A DNA stretch of 64,000 nt from Phocoena phocoena (taxonomy: Eukaryota > Chordata > Mammalia > Artiodactyla > Phocoenidae): the NCBI RefSeq assembly GCF_963924675.1, contig NC_089230.1:6139001-6203000 (forward strand). The letters run 5' to 3'. This document shows positions 47,565 to 60,264 of the stretch, piece after piece (position 1 is the first letter of the stretch; each line of letters opens with the position of its first letter). The position numbers and the translations under genes are program-made. The notes beneath the pieces were generated by a model, which was not told where the DNA came from, made no database searches, and was given only the letters and a program-made list of their open reading frames with translations.

Positions 47565-47569
47565 CAAAA

Positions 47570-48830
47570 TTAAATCCTTATGTGCATTATCTGAACGTTA
47601 ATAATAATATAAGCAGAATAATTATCATTTATAGGTATTCACATATTTTAACGTTTCCTAATGTTTGTGATTCTACTGTCTTGTCACTGGTATTTATCTG
47701 AAGATTTAAAAAGTAGAATCTTATTATTTTATTTTATTATAAAATTGCCTTCAGTCTTCTTGAGAGTTTTATTTTATTATTATCAGTTTGGAATTATTGG
47801 CACCTTCCATTGTTTCTCTTGCTAGATCATAATACTTCTACTGAAGAAAATATTCTCTTCCTACAGTGACTGAGGCACCGGTACACTCTTAGAAAATTCT
47901 GCTAAATGTCTAATATTCTACTTAGATTTTAAGTGAAATATGTAATTGTTTCAACCCCAACAATAGATTAAAGAAACTCTCATAAATGTACATAGGACAG
48001 TATCACTGTAGCAAGAGCTGGCAGGCTACTGTACGCTTTGTTATTGGACTCTGCTTAACCTTAACTTTCCATACAGACCTCATGTAGTCTGACCTCTAAT
48101 CACCCTGTTTCTCATTTACCCACTGACCAGTGGTGGCCTGTTAGCTGCATGTGTTTTGCTGGCTGGGGACTGGGCTTGGCGACACTTGCCGGCATGCCAG
48201 GCGGCCAGCACCCTGTTGTGCTTCTCCCCCATCACCCCAGATCAGGAGTGAGCTCTCCTGTTACCTTTCCTGTGCCGAAAGGGTGGCGTAAGTTATGTTG
48301 CATCTGGAAAGAATCAGGCAAAAAAATATGGGTTATTCCAGGTCAACTTTAGGACTTTATTCTGCATTGAACTGAAACTCTGAACGGCAAGGAGTCATCC
48401 CTTAACCTTCTGAAGTGGAAAGAATCATCTCCTTTTCAGAACTTTCATACCTCTTATTATTTTCTATTTTGTACTCTAGTTCCTTCTGTATGTACTTTAT
48501 CTCTTTGAGGACAGTATATTTGTTCAATTTACTGTAGTTTCCCACAAAATCTCTAAGAAAAACTGGTGATCAGTGTTTCCTAAATTATGTAAAACTGTAA
48601 ATGTAATAAGCCATTCATCAGAATTTTCTGTGTATTTAACTTTTAGAACTAATGACTTGTTCAATGTTATACAGAGAAAAATGAAACTTCACCTCTTAAA
48701 ATACCTTGTTAATTTTACTGCTTGAATGAATGGAATACCTTGAATGGGGTTATTTGAAATGACTGTGGGCAAACGACGTGCTTATACAATTATTTTTTTT
48801 TTAAGAAAAATGACAGTTTAGAGTTCCTAG
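47570..48830. other. Unclassified intron
   Basis: AT-rich, with no gene. Only short unsupported frames (for example near 48149) are present. Confidence 0.5.
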
Positions 48831-48832
48831 AG

Positions 48833-48990
48833 CAGTGACTCACAAACTCTAGTGGGAACGTTTGTTCAATGCTTATTCCAGGGCCAGAAAGTCTGATTCC
48901 GTTAGCTGAGGACAGAGATTCAGAAACCATGGTGCTGAGCACACTCCAAGAAATGCTGCCCTGTAGCAAATGTTTTCCCACCTTTCAACT
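48833..48990 (+). mobile_element. Possible MER5-type element
   Basis: 'gagcagtgactcacaaactctagtg' and 'ccagaaagtctgattccgttagctgagg' resemble a strongly diverged MER5 copy. Confidence 0.4.
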
Positions 48991-49532
48991 GTGAGGCCTA
49001 CCTAGAGTCTTCAACCAGGTGGCAGGAATGTTGAGAAAGAGGTGGACAAACCAAGTCAATCCATAGTAGCAAGGGCAGGCTCATAATTACCAGTTTTATA
49101 TACAAAGCATCTACAGTGCATTTTATTTGGGGAAAAAAAAGAAGAAAGGTCCCTGGTTGAAAAATGTTTGAAAACTTCTGCCTTTAAGAAAGAAATTTAA
49201 GAGAAATAAACCCAATTTTCAGCATGTTTCCAGGGTGTTTGAATTAGACAAGGAAGAATTTAGGTGCTCGCCAAACGTGAGAGGGCTCTAAAAGGTGGAG
49301 AGCTGGGCTGTAGCCACAAAAGTAGATGCAACAAATAAGAACTGCAACTTGAGAGCATGTCTTTCAGGTATTTATAGGTGCAAAAGATAATTGGTCAATG
49401 TAAGAGGCATTGTCATGATCTACATTAATAGTCAGTTTATACTATTTGTACTTAGAAGCTAGGACATGTTAGATTATGATTTTTAAGAGGAAGTCAAAGA
49501 ACTGAAATGAGTCATTTAAGAATTCCTTAAAG

Positions 49533-49685
49533 CAGTGGTTCTCAAGGTTCAGTACTCATTGGTGTCACCTGAGGGCTGGGTCCAGCTCAGTCTTCCTAGA
49601 GTGGTGACTGAGGATCTGCATTTCTAACACGTTCCCAGGTCTTGCTGAAAGTATGGTTCCAGGAGCCATGCTTTGAGTAACACTG
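49533..49685 (+). mobile_element. MER5A-type hAT MITE
   Basis: It starts CAGTGGTTCTCAAGG and has 'ggtgtcacctgagggctggg'. It ends near 'gctttgagtaacactg'. The size fits MER5A. No clean 8-bp duplication is left. Confidence 0.8.
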
Positions 49686-49964
49686 TCCGTTACTGTCCTA
49701 CACAGTAAGAATTTGTATTGTTTTAAAATATTGTTATTGTATATTATTTTATAAACATTTGAATAAGAACATCAAGTAAGGTATTCCTGGACTCCAAGGA
49801 ACACATGCATGAACTAAGTTCACATATTATGTTTGTGTTTCCTTAAAGAAATACCATTCATCCCCTCCTGATAATCAGATGAAAGAAGCTATTGGATCTA
49901 GGAAAAAATAGGAACATTCTCCAATATTTGTCATGCAGTTAGCTAACTACTTAAACGAATAATT

Positions 49965-50720
49965 AGAGAATCCCTACTCTGTGCCAGGCACAATTCTAGG
50001 TGCTGGGATGTAGCAGGAAATAGTAACAGCCAAATTACCAACCCAACTGGATCTCGTTCTAGTTGGGAAGAAGATAATAAACAAGCAAACAAACAAAAAG
50101 CCAAATAGCCAGTAAGTATATGTTCTCTGGTGAAAAAATTAGCATAGTAAAGGGAATACAGAGTGTTGGAAAGGGTGCTCTTTTGTATAAGGTGGTCAGA
50201 GGCCTCTCTCATGAAGTGACAATTGAGGAGAGCATTTCAAGGAGCATCCATTCAGGAATCTCAGGTAGAGGGGACAGCGAGTGTATGGACCCAAGGCAGG
50301 ACCGTGCTTGGAAAGCAAGGAGGACAGCGTGGCTGGGGCAGAGGAAGTGAAACAGTAGGAGACAGGAAGTCAGAAAGGAAGACAGTAATACATGATCACA
50401 GTTGAAAGTGAAGACAATCTAATAAGAAAGTTTTACTCCTGTCAACTAATGTTGAAGCTGAAATTCTGAGGATGACATGCCACAGGGCTGAAAGGAATGG
50501 TAATTAGTATTCCTCTCCTTCTTCCTCTCTCTCTCCCTCAACAGAATCCATACCAACCTCCTCATAATCCTTCTCCAGGGCAGCCATGTCCTCACAGGCC
50601 TCAGAAAACTGTAGGCTGTGTAGGGTCTTGTAGGCCCTAGATTTTACCCTGGTGAGAAGGGAGCCACTGGAGGAGTTTTGAGAGATGGAGTGACATGATG
50701 TGACTTAGGGAATGTTCACT
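49965..50720 (-). mobile_element. LINE-2 3' region, antisense
   Basis: The blocks 'tctgtgccaggcacaattctaggtgctggg', 'ggcctctctcatgaagtgacaattgagg', 'gcaggaccgtgcttgg', 'ggtcttgtaggccctag' and 'gccactggaggagttttgag' follow L2 in antisense over about 750 bp. It is an ancient, long copy without coding capacity. Confidence 0.85.
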
Positions 50721-50821
50721 TTGGCTGCTTGTGAATAAACTTCAGGATGCCGGGGTAGAAGCAACAGGATCAGTGTTTCAAATTATCAAAAGACCGTAAC
50801 ACGCGTGACAGCGGGAACTGG

Positions 50822-50990
50822 CAGTAATGATAGTCAACATCTGTGAATGCTTATCCTGAGCCGGGCACTGTCCTAAGCCCTGCTTCCATGAAATGTCTTG
50901 TTTAATACTTCAGAAACCCCATCAGGTAGAATATATTAATGTCCTCCTAATAGATGGAAAGTAGTATCAGATCATTTAAGGAACGAATCC
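50822..50990 (-). mobile_element. MIR SINE, antisense
   Basis: 'gaatgcttatcctgagccgggcactg', 'taatacttcagaaaccccatcagg' match the antisense MIR 3' part. Confidence 0.75.
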
Positions 50991-51390
50991 AAAGGAAGAC
51001 TCTATTAAGGACTGTCTTACTCCGAACCTTGTGTTCAACATATCCACTAGTCTGTATTCATTTAAATATACATATCAGAAGGAATGAATGAGTTTTTGCT
51101 TTTCTTCTAGATGTTTTGGTTATAAAGGTTGAAGAATCATGTTAATTGTTAATTTTAGCCAAGTAGTCACATTTTAAAACTCAACTTTTATATCACAAGG
51201 TGTACTATTTTTTCACAATTTTGGGGTCTTTAAAAAGAAAACTTCCATTAATTTTATCCAGTTCTTTCTAAGTCTCATTGCCCCGGTTTACTAACAATGC
51301 ATTTCATTAGTTTTGAAGAACATTTTCCTCTACAGTAATTAGACATCTTTTACTAAATGCAAGAGACTGCTGTCGATGAAGCATTACAGG

Positions 51391-51536
51391 CTGGAATGAA
51401 TTTTTGTTTGTTTGTTTTGGCTGCCCCACGCCGCATGTGGGATCTTAGTTCCTGACCAGGGATCAAACCCGTGCCCCCTGCAGTGGAAGCCTGGAGTTTA
51501 ACCCCTGGACCACCAGGGAAGTCCCTGGAATGAATT
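51391..51536 (-). mobile_element. CHR-1-like SINE with perfect target duplication
   Basis: The SINE body is 51403-51524. On the minus strand it starts 'ggacttccctggtggtccag' and has the B-box-like 'gggtttgatccc' and 'ctaagatcccacatg'. Flanks CTGGAATGAATT at 51391-51402 and 51525-51536 are identical over 12 bp. This is a clean insertion and so fairly young. Confidence 0.93.
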
Positions 51537-51604
51537 ATTGAAATAGAACTTGAAAATGTAAAATAGAAAAAATTAAAAATAGACAAAGGTTTAAAAAAAT
51601 TAAG

Positions 51605-53800
51605 AATAAATTACCTCTGCCACTCCTTGTCAACATTATACTGAAAGTCTTAGCTAATGCAATAAATCAATAAAAGGAAACAAAAGGCATACAGATTGGG
51701 AGGAATCATAAAACTGACTTTGCTCATAGGTGATGTGATTGGCAATGCAGAAAATCTAAAGGATTTGACAAAAAAAGCTTTTGGATCTAATAAGTGATTA
51801 TGTCAAGATTGCAGGATACAAGGTTAATATAAAAGAGTCGGTTGCTATCCTGTATACCATCAATGAAAAAATGTAATTAGAAATTAAAAACACAGTACCA
51901 TTTACATTAGCACCCCCTAAAATGAAATACTTAGATATAAACCTAACAAAATATGTACAGGTTCTGTATGAGGAAAATCACACAACTTTGCTGAAAGAAA
52001 TCAAAGAACTAAGTAAATGGAGTGACATTCCATGTTCATGGATAAGAAGACTCAACATTGTCAAGACATCACCTTCCCAACTTGACATACACAGTTACAG
52101 TCAAAATCTTAGCAAGTTATTCTGTGGATATCAGCAGACTTATTCTGAAGTTTAAATGGAGAGGCAAAAGACCCAGTATAGCCAACACAGTATTGAAGGA
52201 GAAGAAAAGAGTCAGAAGCTTGATGCTCTTTGAAGTTAGGAGTTCCTATAAAGCTACAACAATTAACAGAGTGTAGTAGTGGTGAAAGAATACACAAATA
52301 GTTCTACAGAACAGAGAGCCCAGAAATAGACCCACATAAACATGGTCAGCTGATCTTTGACAAGGAGAAAAGGCAATATGATGGAGAACAGATAGTCTTT
52401 TCAACAAATGTACTGGAAGAACTGGACATCCACATGCAAAAAAAAAAAAAAAACTACACAAAGATTTTACACTTGTCACTCACAAAAAATGACTCAAAAT
52501 GGATCAGAGACCTAAAGGTAAAACATGAAACTAAAACACCTGGGAGATAACATAGGAGAAAATTTAGATGATCTTGAATGTGGTAATGACTTTTTAGATA
52601 CAACACCAAAGGCATGATCCATGAAATAAATAAATGATAAGCTGGACTTCATTAAACTTAAAATTGTCTGCTCTGTGAAAGACAATGGCAAGAGAATGAA
52701 AAGACAAGCCGCAGATGGGGAGAAAATATTTGCAAAAAATACATATTTAATAAAGGACTGTTATTCAAAATATACAAAATCTCTTAAAACTCAACAATAA
52801 TAAAATGAACAACCTGTAAAAAAATGACAAAAGACCTGAGTAGACACCTCACCAAAGAAGATATACAGATGGCAAATAACCATATGAAAAGATGCTCAAT
52901 ATCATGTCATTAGGGAATTGCAAATTAAAAAAACAATGAGCTACCATTACACACCTGTTAGAATGATTAAAATCCAAAACGCCGACAACACCAAACACTG
53001 GCTGGAATATGGAACAACATCAACTCTCATTCCTGCTGGTGGGAATGTAAAATGGTACAACCACTTTGGAAGACGTTTTGACAGTTTCTCACTAAACTAA
53101 ACACACCATACAATCCAGTGATTGTGCTCCTTGGTGTTTACTCCAATGAGTTGAAAACATATGTCCACACAATAATCTGCACCCAGATGTTTATAGCAGC
53201 TCTATTCATAACTGCCAAATTTTGGTAGCAATCAAGACGTTCTTAAATAGGTTAATAGATAAACTGTGATATATCCAGACAATATTACTTAGTGCTAAAA
53301 AGAAATAAGCTATCAAGCCATGAAAAGACATGGAGGAACCTTAAATTCATATTACTAAGTGAAATCAAGTTGAGAAGCCTAATACTGTATGATTCCAACT
53401 ATATGGCGTTCTGGAAAAGAGAAAACTATGGAGACAGTAAAAACATCAGAAGTTGCGGGGGGGTTGTGTGGGAAGGGATGAATAGTCAGCGTACAGAGGA
53501 TTTTTAGGACAGAGTGACTATTCTGTATGATAAAATGGTAGATGCCATGTCATTATAAAGCCCATAGAATATAAAATACTAAGAGTGAACTCTAAAGCAA
53601 ATGGTGGACTTTGAGTCATAATGATGTATCAATGTAGGTTAATTAGTTGTAACAAGTGCACTACTCTGGTGAGGGATGTTGACAGTGGGGCAAGCTGGCG
53701 TGTGTTGGGGAAGGGGGTATATGGAAACTCTCTGTACTTTTTGATCAGTTTTGCTGTGAACTTAAAATTGCTCTAAGAGATAAAGTCTATTAAAAATAAA
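51605..53800 (+). mobile_element. Old LINE-1, ORF2 C-terminal half and 3' UTR
   Basis: About 2.2 kb in the direction of PRKN. Broken frames give L1 ORF2 C-terminal protein. 51922-52155 has KYLDINLTKY and LLKEIKELSKWSDIPCSWI, and 52058-52276 has RLILKFKWRGKRPSIANTVL. Further blocks follow, and the 3' UTR ends 'gataaagtctattaaaaat'. An A-run at 52440-52452 is an internal expansion. It is an L1MA/L1M-type old copy with no function. Confidence 0.88.
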
Positions 53801-53804
53801 TTAA

Positions 53805-54445
53805 ATTGCTTTTAAGACTTGAGCCCTGGATACATACTGTAGATATATCATGATTACTAGAGAGTATGTTCTTATCAGCAATTTTTTTGCCAGTGGTTGA
53901 ATGTATTACAAGATGAAAGTTATTCTGGGATTATGAATGAGTTAGCACCTGCCAAATACAAATCAGTAATGGAAGCCTCCTAATGGAATAAAGCGATAAA
54001 CTTCAGACTTAATTCTCATTTTATCCAAAAATCAAATCTCAAGTACTTGAAAATGTGTATTATACATACTTATGACTTTAAGCCAGAGGGCGTGAATTTC
54101 TTGGTGCATTGGACAGCTTTAAACCTTCCCTGAAACAACAAAATTTTGGCAGTCATACTAGAGCAACTTAAAGTTGCTATCACATCAAATTATTAAAAAT
54201 ACATTATGATTCTGCAAGTACTTGATTTTTTCTCCAACAAAGAAAATTTTACTATAATATACTCTTTCAATATTATAAGTGAAAACACAGAAAATGATGT
54301 TTCAGTGTAGTGGGAATTTTGCCAACCTGACATATTTTTGGGTGGGTTTTTTAGGTAAGGAAAATAGTCCTATATTCCTTTCCAAGAAGTATGAGCACCA
54401 TTCCAAAAGCAGAATGAGTTTCTCTTTCCTCTCTATTGTACTTTA
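53805..54445. other. Unclassified intron
   Basis: AT-rich with no gene or nameable repeat. Confidence 0.5.
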
Positions 54446-54451
54446 TATATA

Positions 54452-54799
54452 CAGCTGGCCTCCGTATCCCTGGGTTCCACACCATGGATTCAACCAACTG
54501 GGGATGAAAAATATTTAGAAATAAAAAATTCTGGAAAGTTCCAAAAAGCAAAACTTGAATATGCCAATCACCTGGCAACTATTTACATAACATTTACATT
54601 GTATTTACAACTATTTACATAGCATTTACATTGTATTAGTTATTATAAGTAATTTGGATATGATTTAAAGTACAGAGAGGATAAGTGTAGGTTATATGCA
54701 AATACTACACCATTTTATATAAGGGACTTGAGCATCCACAGGTTTTGGTGTCTGAGAGGGTTCCTGGAACAAATGCCTCATGGATACCGAGGGATGACT
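54452..54799 (+). mobile_element. MER2-like Tigger MITE, complete
   Basis: It begins CAGCTGGCCTCCGTATCCC and ends ACCGAGGGATGACT, which are inverted ends of the pogo/Tigger-type MITE MER2. TA lies on both sides (54450-54451 and 54800-54801). Its length of 348 bp is about full size. The interior 'aagggacttgagcatccacagg' is typical. It codes for nothing and depended on a Tigger transposase. Confidence 0.9.
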
Positions 54800-55184
54800 T
54801 AGTTCAGTGTAATTAATTACTTGTCACATTTTTGCTTTCCACTTTGAAGGTACGCTTGTCAGATTCAAGTAAGTCTCATATACTTCGTACCTTCATTGCC
54901 TGGAATATGGCTGGTACTGGATATATTGTCATACTGCCAAAAAGTTTTATTCAACATATAAGATGACTCTCACAGCTCTTCAATTCTTGCTCATCGCATA
55001 TGGCAGGGGAAAATGGTGAATAACTGTATGTGGGTGTGATGTGCCATGGGGTATCCAGAGTGCAAGTAACAGTTCTAAGCCTGAGGAAGTCAAAACGCAT
55101 TAAGGGGGAGGTTAGAGATCGTCAGGCACTCCACACACACAGTGTAGGTGTCAACCAAATAGTTCCCTCATTTGCTGTTTTCAG

Positions 55185-55530
55185 CCATCTTCTGAGTACT
55201 TCTTTTATTAGTACCATCATCATTGTGGCAAAGGACACGTAACATGAAATTTACCATCTTAACCATTTCTAAGCGTACAGCTCAGTAGTGTTAAGGATAT
55301 TCACATTGTTGTGCAAACCAATCGCAAAACATGTCCATTTTGCAAAACTGAAACTGTACCCATTAAACAACTCCCTGTTTCCCCATCCCTGCAGCCCCTG
55401 GCAACCGCCATGCTACTTTCTATCTCTGTGAATGTGACTACTCCAGATACCTGCTGTCTTTTTGTGACTGGCTTATTTCACTTAGCATGACGATCCACCT
55501 GTTTTTAGCATGTGTCAGAACTGCAAAAAC
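55185..55530 (-). mobile_element. Old LINE-1 3' UTR fragment, antisense
   Basis: 'gaaatttaccatcttaaccatttctaag', 'ttcacattgttgtgcaaacc', 'cagcccctggcaaccgcc' and 'tttgtgactggcttatttcac' are consecutive blocks of an L1M 3' region in antisense. Confidence 0.85.
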
Positions 55531-55539
55531 TTCTTATGT

Positions 55540-55800
55540 GTAATAAACTGGCAACAGGAGATCCGAGGGTTAATGAGAAGAGCAAGATCCTCAGGTAGCT
55601 CACATCTTAGAATATGTATGTATATAAATTAAAATGAAGTGAGTTCTGAAAAAGAGGTAAATCAAAGTAATATGGGGACGTTGAGGAGGGAGAGGCTAAG
55701 ACAGACATCCTAGGTGGGCTTTGAAAGACAAGAAGAATTTGTCAGTGGTGGGGGGCTTTGGAGGATGGAGGAAGAGGTTAGTTACACTCAGAGAGGGGGA
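55540..55800 (-). mobile_element. Probable LINE-2 fragment
   Basis: 'gagttctgaaaaagaggtaaatc' and 'taggtgggctttgaaag' are in the order of antisense L2. It is diverged. Confidence 0.45.
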
Positions 55801-55809
55801 TGAGCTTGT

Positions 55810-57590
55810 ATAGTTTTCAGACAGAGACGGCCATAGCTGGGTTCTATTATGGCTTCAGAGGATTGATGGTATCAGAAAGGTGTCTGGGGCTGGGGGGTGG
55901 CAGAGGGGTGATTCCTGTTGTGGAGAACTCTGAGTGCCAACACTTTCAGTGACTAAAGACGGACTTGATAACTTTCAGTCACATCTTTCTTTCTCTGCTG
56001 GTGTTTAAGAAAGCGTTCCACACATGATGAATTTTTTTTTTTTTAAATACATAAGAGATATGTAGTCAAGTAAAGCTGGAAGGAGTGCCAGTGTGTCCTT
56101 TTCTGGGTGTCAGAAAATACAGAGAGGAAACTCCAGCCGCGGCATGGGTGAGAGGTTGACCTCAGCGAGGACTCCATGCCGGCTGGGTGGGGTGAGCTCA
56201 CTGCCCAAAACGGGGAAGACAGACTGAGGCCGGCCTTCTTTCTCTGCACCTCCTTCATGCCTGTCTCGGCGCACGTGACTCTGCTGGACGTGTTCTTGGT
56301 TGTTGTTGTCTCTTTAGAACCTAAGCAGTTATAAATGAGCTGTAGGGGAGAGTGGTGGGAAATGACGGTGTTAAAGTTTTTAAGGTTCAGTGTGGTCCTG
56401 ACTTGCTAGGGGCCTCGGGATGTTTCCATTTTTCTGAAGTCCCCTCTGCAGAGCAATAGTGTGATAAAAAGGGGAGAGGAGAAGTTGCCCCTAGACTAAA
56501 TGAGGTCTGACCTGACCGTGTGCTCCTTTCATGCAAGGCCTCTAGGGCTGTGCGGTGCACGCCTCTCCCTCTCCTGGGGGCCTCCAGTGCTCCATAAGGT
56601 AGAGCCTTTACATTTTTGCTCTTGGAGCCTAGAGGACTTTCGGAGGATGTTGGACAAGTGCTAAGATGGTAAGATTTGCACTTGACAAGAGAGTGGGAGC
56701 TGAGGCAGGATATTTTCAGCCGGTGAAGTCTGTCTTGGGACTCGTTGGAGAATTCTAATTACTGCAGAGTGTGCCAGAAATGTAGGCAGGCGGCTGGATT
56801 CCATTTTTTAAAAAAATGTGGTTAGAAGGAAGAGAAAGAAAAAAATTACAAATCAAGTGGTAAACATTGACTGATTATAATAAACTCTTTTAAAACTTCC
56901 TAAATTTTGTGAAACATTTATTGAAGGTACTGTTTTGTATGACCTGGAGCTTCCAAAAATTTTACACCTAATTCAGTAATGTTTGTTCCACCTGTGGAAA
57001 TTAGTATAAAATGTCCTTTTAATAAAATATATTGAAACTCTCATGACAAGTTAACAAACTATCAGGACGTTCTTTTTTTAATTCACTTTTTAGGTGATAC
57101 CATAGAATCAAGCCCAAACTCCTACACCTTCTAAATCTATTGAACTATAATTAATTTTCCTAATGATACTCCTAAACCTCTGTAAGATCTTAAAAGTTCT
57201 TCCTCAGTCCCCAAAGATTAAATTAAATTTACTACCTTTGGTGTTAGAGGTGTGATATTACGCTCTGATTCTTTGAAAGTTTGTGCTCTATCTTCTCTGT
57301 GTATGATAATTAAACTAACCAGAACACGCAGTCCATCAGTGGAGTTGTAATTTGCTTGGGAATCAAATGGCCAGTTGTTTGGCTAGTGGATTAAATGAAA
57401 ATCCTTTGAGCCTGGAATATTTTTTATATCCTAAGTGTTTTCCACAGTAACTCCCTCTTGGTAGTCCCTTAATAAATATTTGCTGTTGCTGGAAAATACT
57501 ATCGGCAAAGGTGATAGGCGTTTGTTTCTAGTCCTTGAGCCAATGCTCAGGTACCCCAGGGTGCGACGGGTCTGTGACACAGATGCTAAG
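55810..57590. other. Unclassified intron
   Basis: No gene. 56080-56280 is locally GC-richer with a few CpGs but too short for a CpG island. Confidence 0.5.
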
Positions 57591-57593
57591 CTT

Positions 57594-57965
57594 AGTGGCA
57601 AAGAGCCTGGGCTCTGGAGCAGGGCTGACTGAGCCTCACCCTGGCTCTGCTTCTTACCGGCTCTGTGACCTTGGACAGTTTACTTTTTGCTGCTCAGAGT
57701 GTGGCTTGTGGACCAGCAGTATCAGCATGCAGAGCCTGAGGCTCTATCCCAGACCTACTGAATCAGAAACTGCATTTTAATAAGGTCCTCAGATGAATCA
57801 CGCACAGTTCAAAAAGCACTGGTTTTCTTAACATGCTGGGCCTCAGTTTCCCCATATATAATATAGAGATATTGAATTACCTACCTCATAGAGTTGACTC
57901 CAGCTATTTCGCGACCAGAGCTTATACCAGCGCCTGGCGTATACTGAATATTTAATAACTTTTAG
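57594..57965 (+). mobile_element. MIR SINE interrupted by MER5A
   Basis: The MIR lies at 57594-57685 ('gagcctgggctctggagcagg', 'ggctctgtgaccttggac') and continues at 57822-57965 ('gggcctcagtttcccc', 'ctacctcatagagttg', 'gcgcctggcgtatactg'). Removing the middle element restores the usual MIR order. Confidence 0.88.
57686..57821 (+). mobile_element. MER5A-type hAT MITE inside MIR
   Basis: 'ctgctcagagtgtggcttgtggaccagc', 'cccagacctactgaatcagaaactg' and the end 'aaaaagcactg' follow MER5A/B. It splits the MIR. Confidence 0.88.
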
Positions 57966-57969
57966 CCAT

Positions 57970-59950
57970 TTTTGTTACCCTTCCTTTTTCTAGCTCACAT
58001 GATCCAAAGGCCTGATATTGGGCCTGGGCTCTAAAATCAATCTAAGTTTATAGATCCAGGGCTACCTGCATCTATTCATTAAAAAAAGCAGAAGGTAGGT
58101 CCCCCATTCCACATTCCGGAGACTTCCTACTCATGAGACTACCTTCTTTCTGCTTATTCTGCTTTTGAAGTAGGGGTTTTATTTTATTTTATTCATTTAT
58201 TTATTTGTTTGTAAGTGTTGTCACTTCCACCACATATTTAGGAGCAAATTAGAACAGTGGGTATTCTAGGATAATGAGGAATGACATCAAGAACAAAACT
58301 TCCTCTGCCTATTCTCCTAAATTTCATGTTTTCATTGCCTTCCAGCCTTAAATCATGTATGGTATTGTTGGCTTTTCTTCCTCATATTGTTAGGCAATGT
58401 ACTGCTCCTTTTAGAATATTCCATCAGAAAATACAATTAATTTTTGGCTTTTGACATCTGTATATTTGGTCATTGGGAACCACATGGACAGAAATGAAGT
58501 TTCAATAAGGCAAAAAAAAAAAAAAAAAGATGAAGTTGTTTTGAGTTTTTTCTACTGGAACTTGCTCAAAGAACCCTTTTTCTCCGTGCAGTATTTTGAA
58601 AGAGCAGATTACCTGGGGACTGATCACAGAGGTGGACCACAGGGGACTTTATCAACCTGGCCCTGACAGCCAGTGATAGATGAGAGCAGTATAGAGACAA
58701 ATTAGTGTTGAGCATGACTCAGACAGAGCTTAGGTTCTAAGTGAGCAAGAATATGGCACACATGGATGCAGATTTGATCAACGGGGCACGTGTTTCAGGC
58801 TAGAGTCATTGCGCGAAACAACACACTGGGTGCTGAATGCTGCCGATGTCTTTTTGATGTTTACATGAATGCAATATATGGATCCTGATATGGGTCTAAA
58901 AGTATTCATCCTTACATAACTGCAATAAAAAGAGGTGCGTGCATTTTCATGATGTTCTGCTTTTCAAAGACAAGGTACTTTTCGCTAACCTACTGACAAA
59001 GCAAGGCAGACATTTTAACCTAGAGAGATGGCTTAGGCAAGTGTGATTTGCCAGTCTGCACCGATTGCTGCTGTTTGCCATGCAACTTTTTTATTGTCAC
59101 TAAGATAAAGACACAGCTTAGCGAGTGAGACTTCTGCTGGAGGAGTTATTTATAAAAGCTGCTTGTTGTGTGGATTTCTGGTGCCAATATGAGCATTTTG
59201 ATGATAAAGAGCCAGCGGAATTCTTTGATTGTAGCTGATGGCCGTGACAACACCTTTCTTTAAAAATCGTTGAATCATTTGTTACTATTATTTTATTTTC
59301 TTTAACAAGTAAATGCAACCTTGGGGAAAGATAGACCAAGAGTACTAGGAACTAGAATTGTTCCATGGCTAGTGAGGCAACATAATTCAAATTGACCGTA
59401 TAGGACTTTCCATCATGAAAATGAGAAAGATTATATGTATTACTAAGTATTTTATGCTTTAATTAATACTGCTGGCATAGCTGCCACACTTCAGATGTGT
59501 CACCTTATTCTGATAAAGTAATGACCATAGCTTTAATTCCTTTGTTTAATGTAATCTCTTTGTGTCAATAAGAAACATTATATCTCAATAAAATGTTGCA
59601 CCTCTTCAGTGATACTAATTTAGGGCTATTGTATGATTGCACATTTCTACCACTTGCTACTTATTACGGAGAAACGTTAGAGCCTTTTGAAATTTTTCGT
59701 TAACAGAACAATCCAGTATTTTTCAGACCTGCTGTTTTCCTGGCTTCTGTTTATAATTTTCATAGATATCTTTTTTCTTCTGGACTTCATGGCAAATAAT
59801 TTTTCTTGTTTGTTTGAAGAAATTTGCTCTTTTAACATAGTTAATCTAATAGATTTACCATATATAAATAGGACTATAAACAGAGTGGCTCACACAGGTA
59901 TACAGGCCCCAGTGGGAAGTAAATTTCAAGAGACAGGATTTCAAGTTTTC
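57970..59950. other. Unclassified intron
   Basis: AT-rich. An A-run lies at 58511-58528 and a T/A-rich low-complexity stretch near 58177-58210. No gene. Confidence 0.5.
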
Positions 59951-59959
59951 TAGGCTGTC

Positions 59960-60262
59960 CACAGTCCCTAACACAGTGCTTGCCATGCAGTAGATCAGGG
60001 GTCCCCAACCCCCAGGCCTCGGACCAGTACGAGTCCTCGGCCTGTTCGGAACCTGGCCACAGAGCAGGAGGTGAGCGGCGGTAGAGCGAGCAAAGCTTCA
60101 TCTGCTGCTCGCCGTCGCTGGCATTACTGCCTGAACCATCCCACCATCTCCTGTCCCCCGTCCATGGAAAAACTGTCTTCCACGAAACCGGTCCCTGGTG
60201 CCGAAAAGGTTGGGGACCACTGCTAGATGCTTAATAAATGTGTTAAATGAATAAAAACAACA
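59960..60262 (+). mobile_element. LINE-2 3' end split by MER1-type element
   Basis: 'taacacagtgcttgccatgcagtagat' before and 'gatgcttaataaatgtgttaaatgaat' after the MER1-type element join into the typical L2 3' end. The hAT element thus landed in a much older LINE. Confidence 0.7.
59996..60222 (+). mobile_element. MER1-type hAT MITE, second copy
   Basis: It starts CAGGGGTCCCCAACCCCC and ends GGTTGGGGACCACTG. The interior is 'gcaaagcttcatctgctgctc', 'gcattactgcctgaaccatc' and 'ccatggaaaaactgtcttcc'. At 227 bp it shares the central deletion of the copy at 47308-47556. Flanks end and begin with GTAGAT and CTAGAT, an imperfect target duplication. Confidence 0.9.
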
Positions 60263-60264
60263 TT

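Noticed and set aside
56080..56280. Small CpG-island promoter
   Set aside because: Too short and too few CpGs, with no nearby exon.
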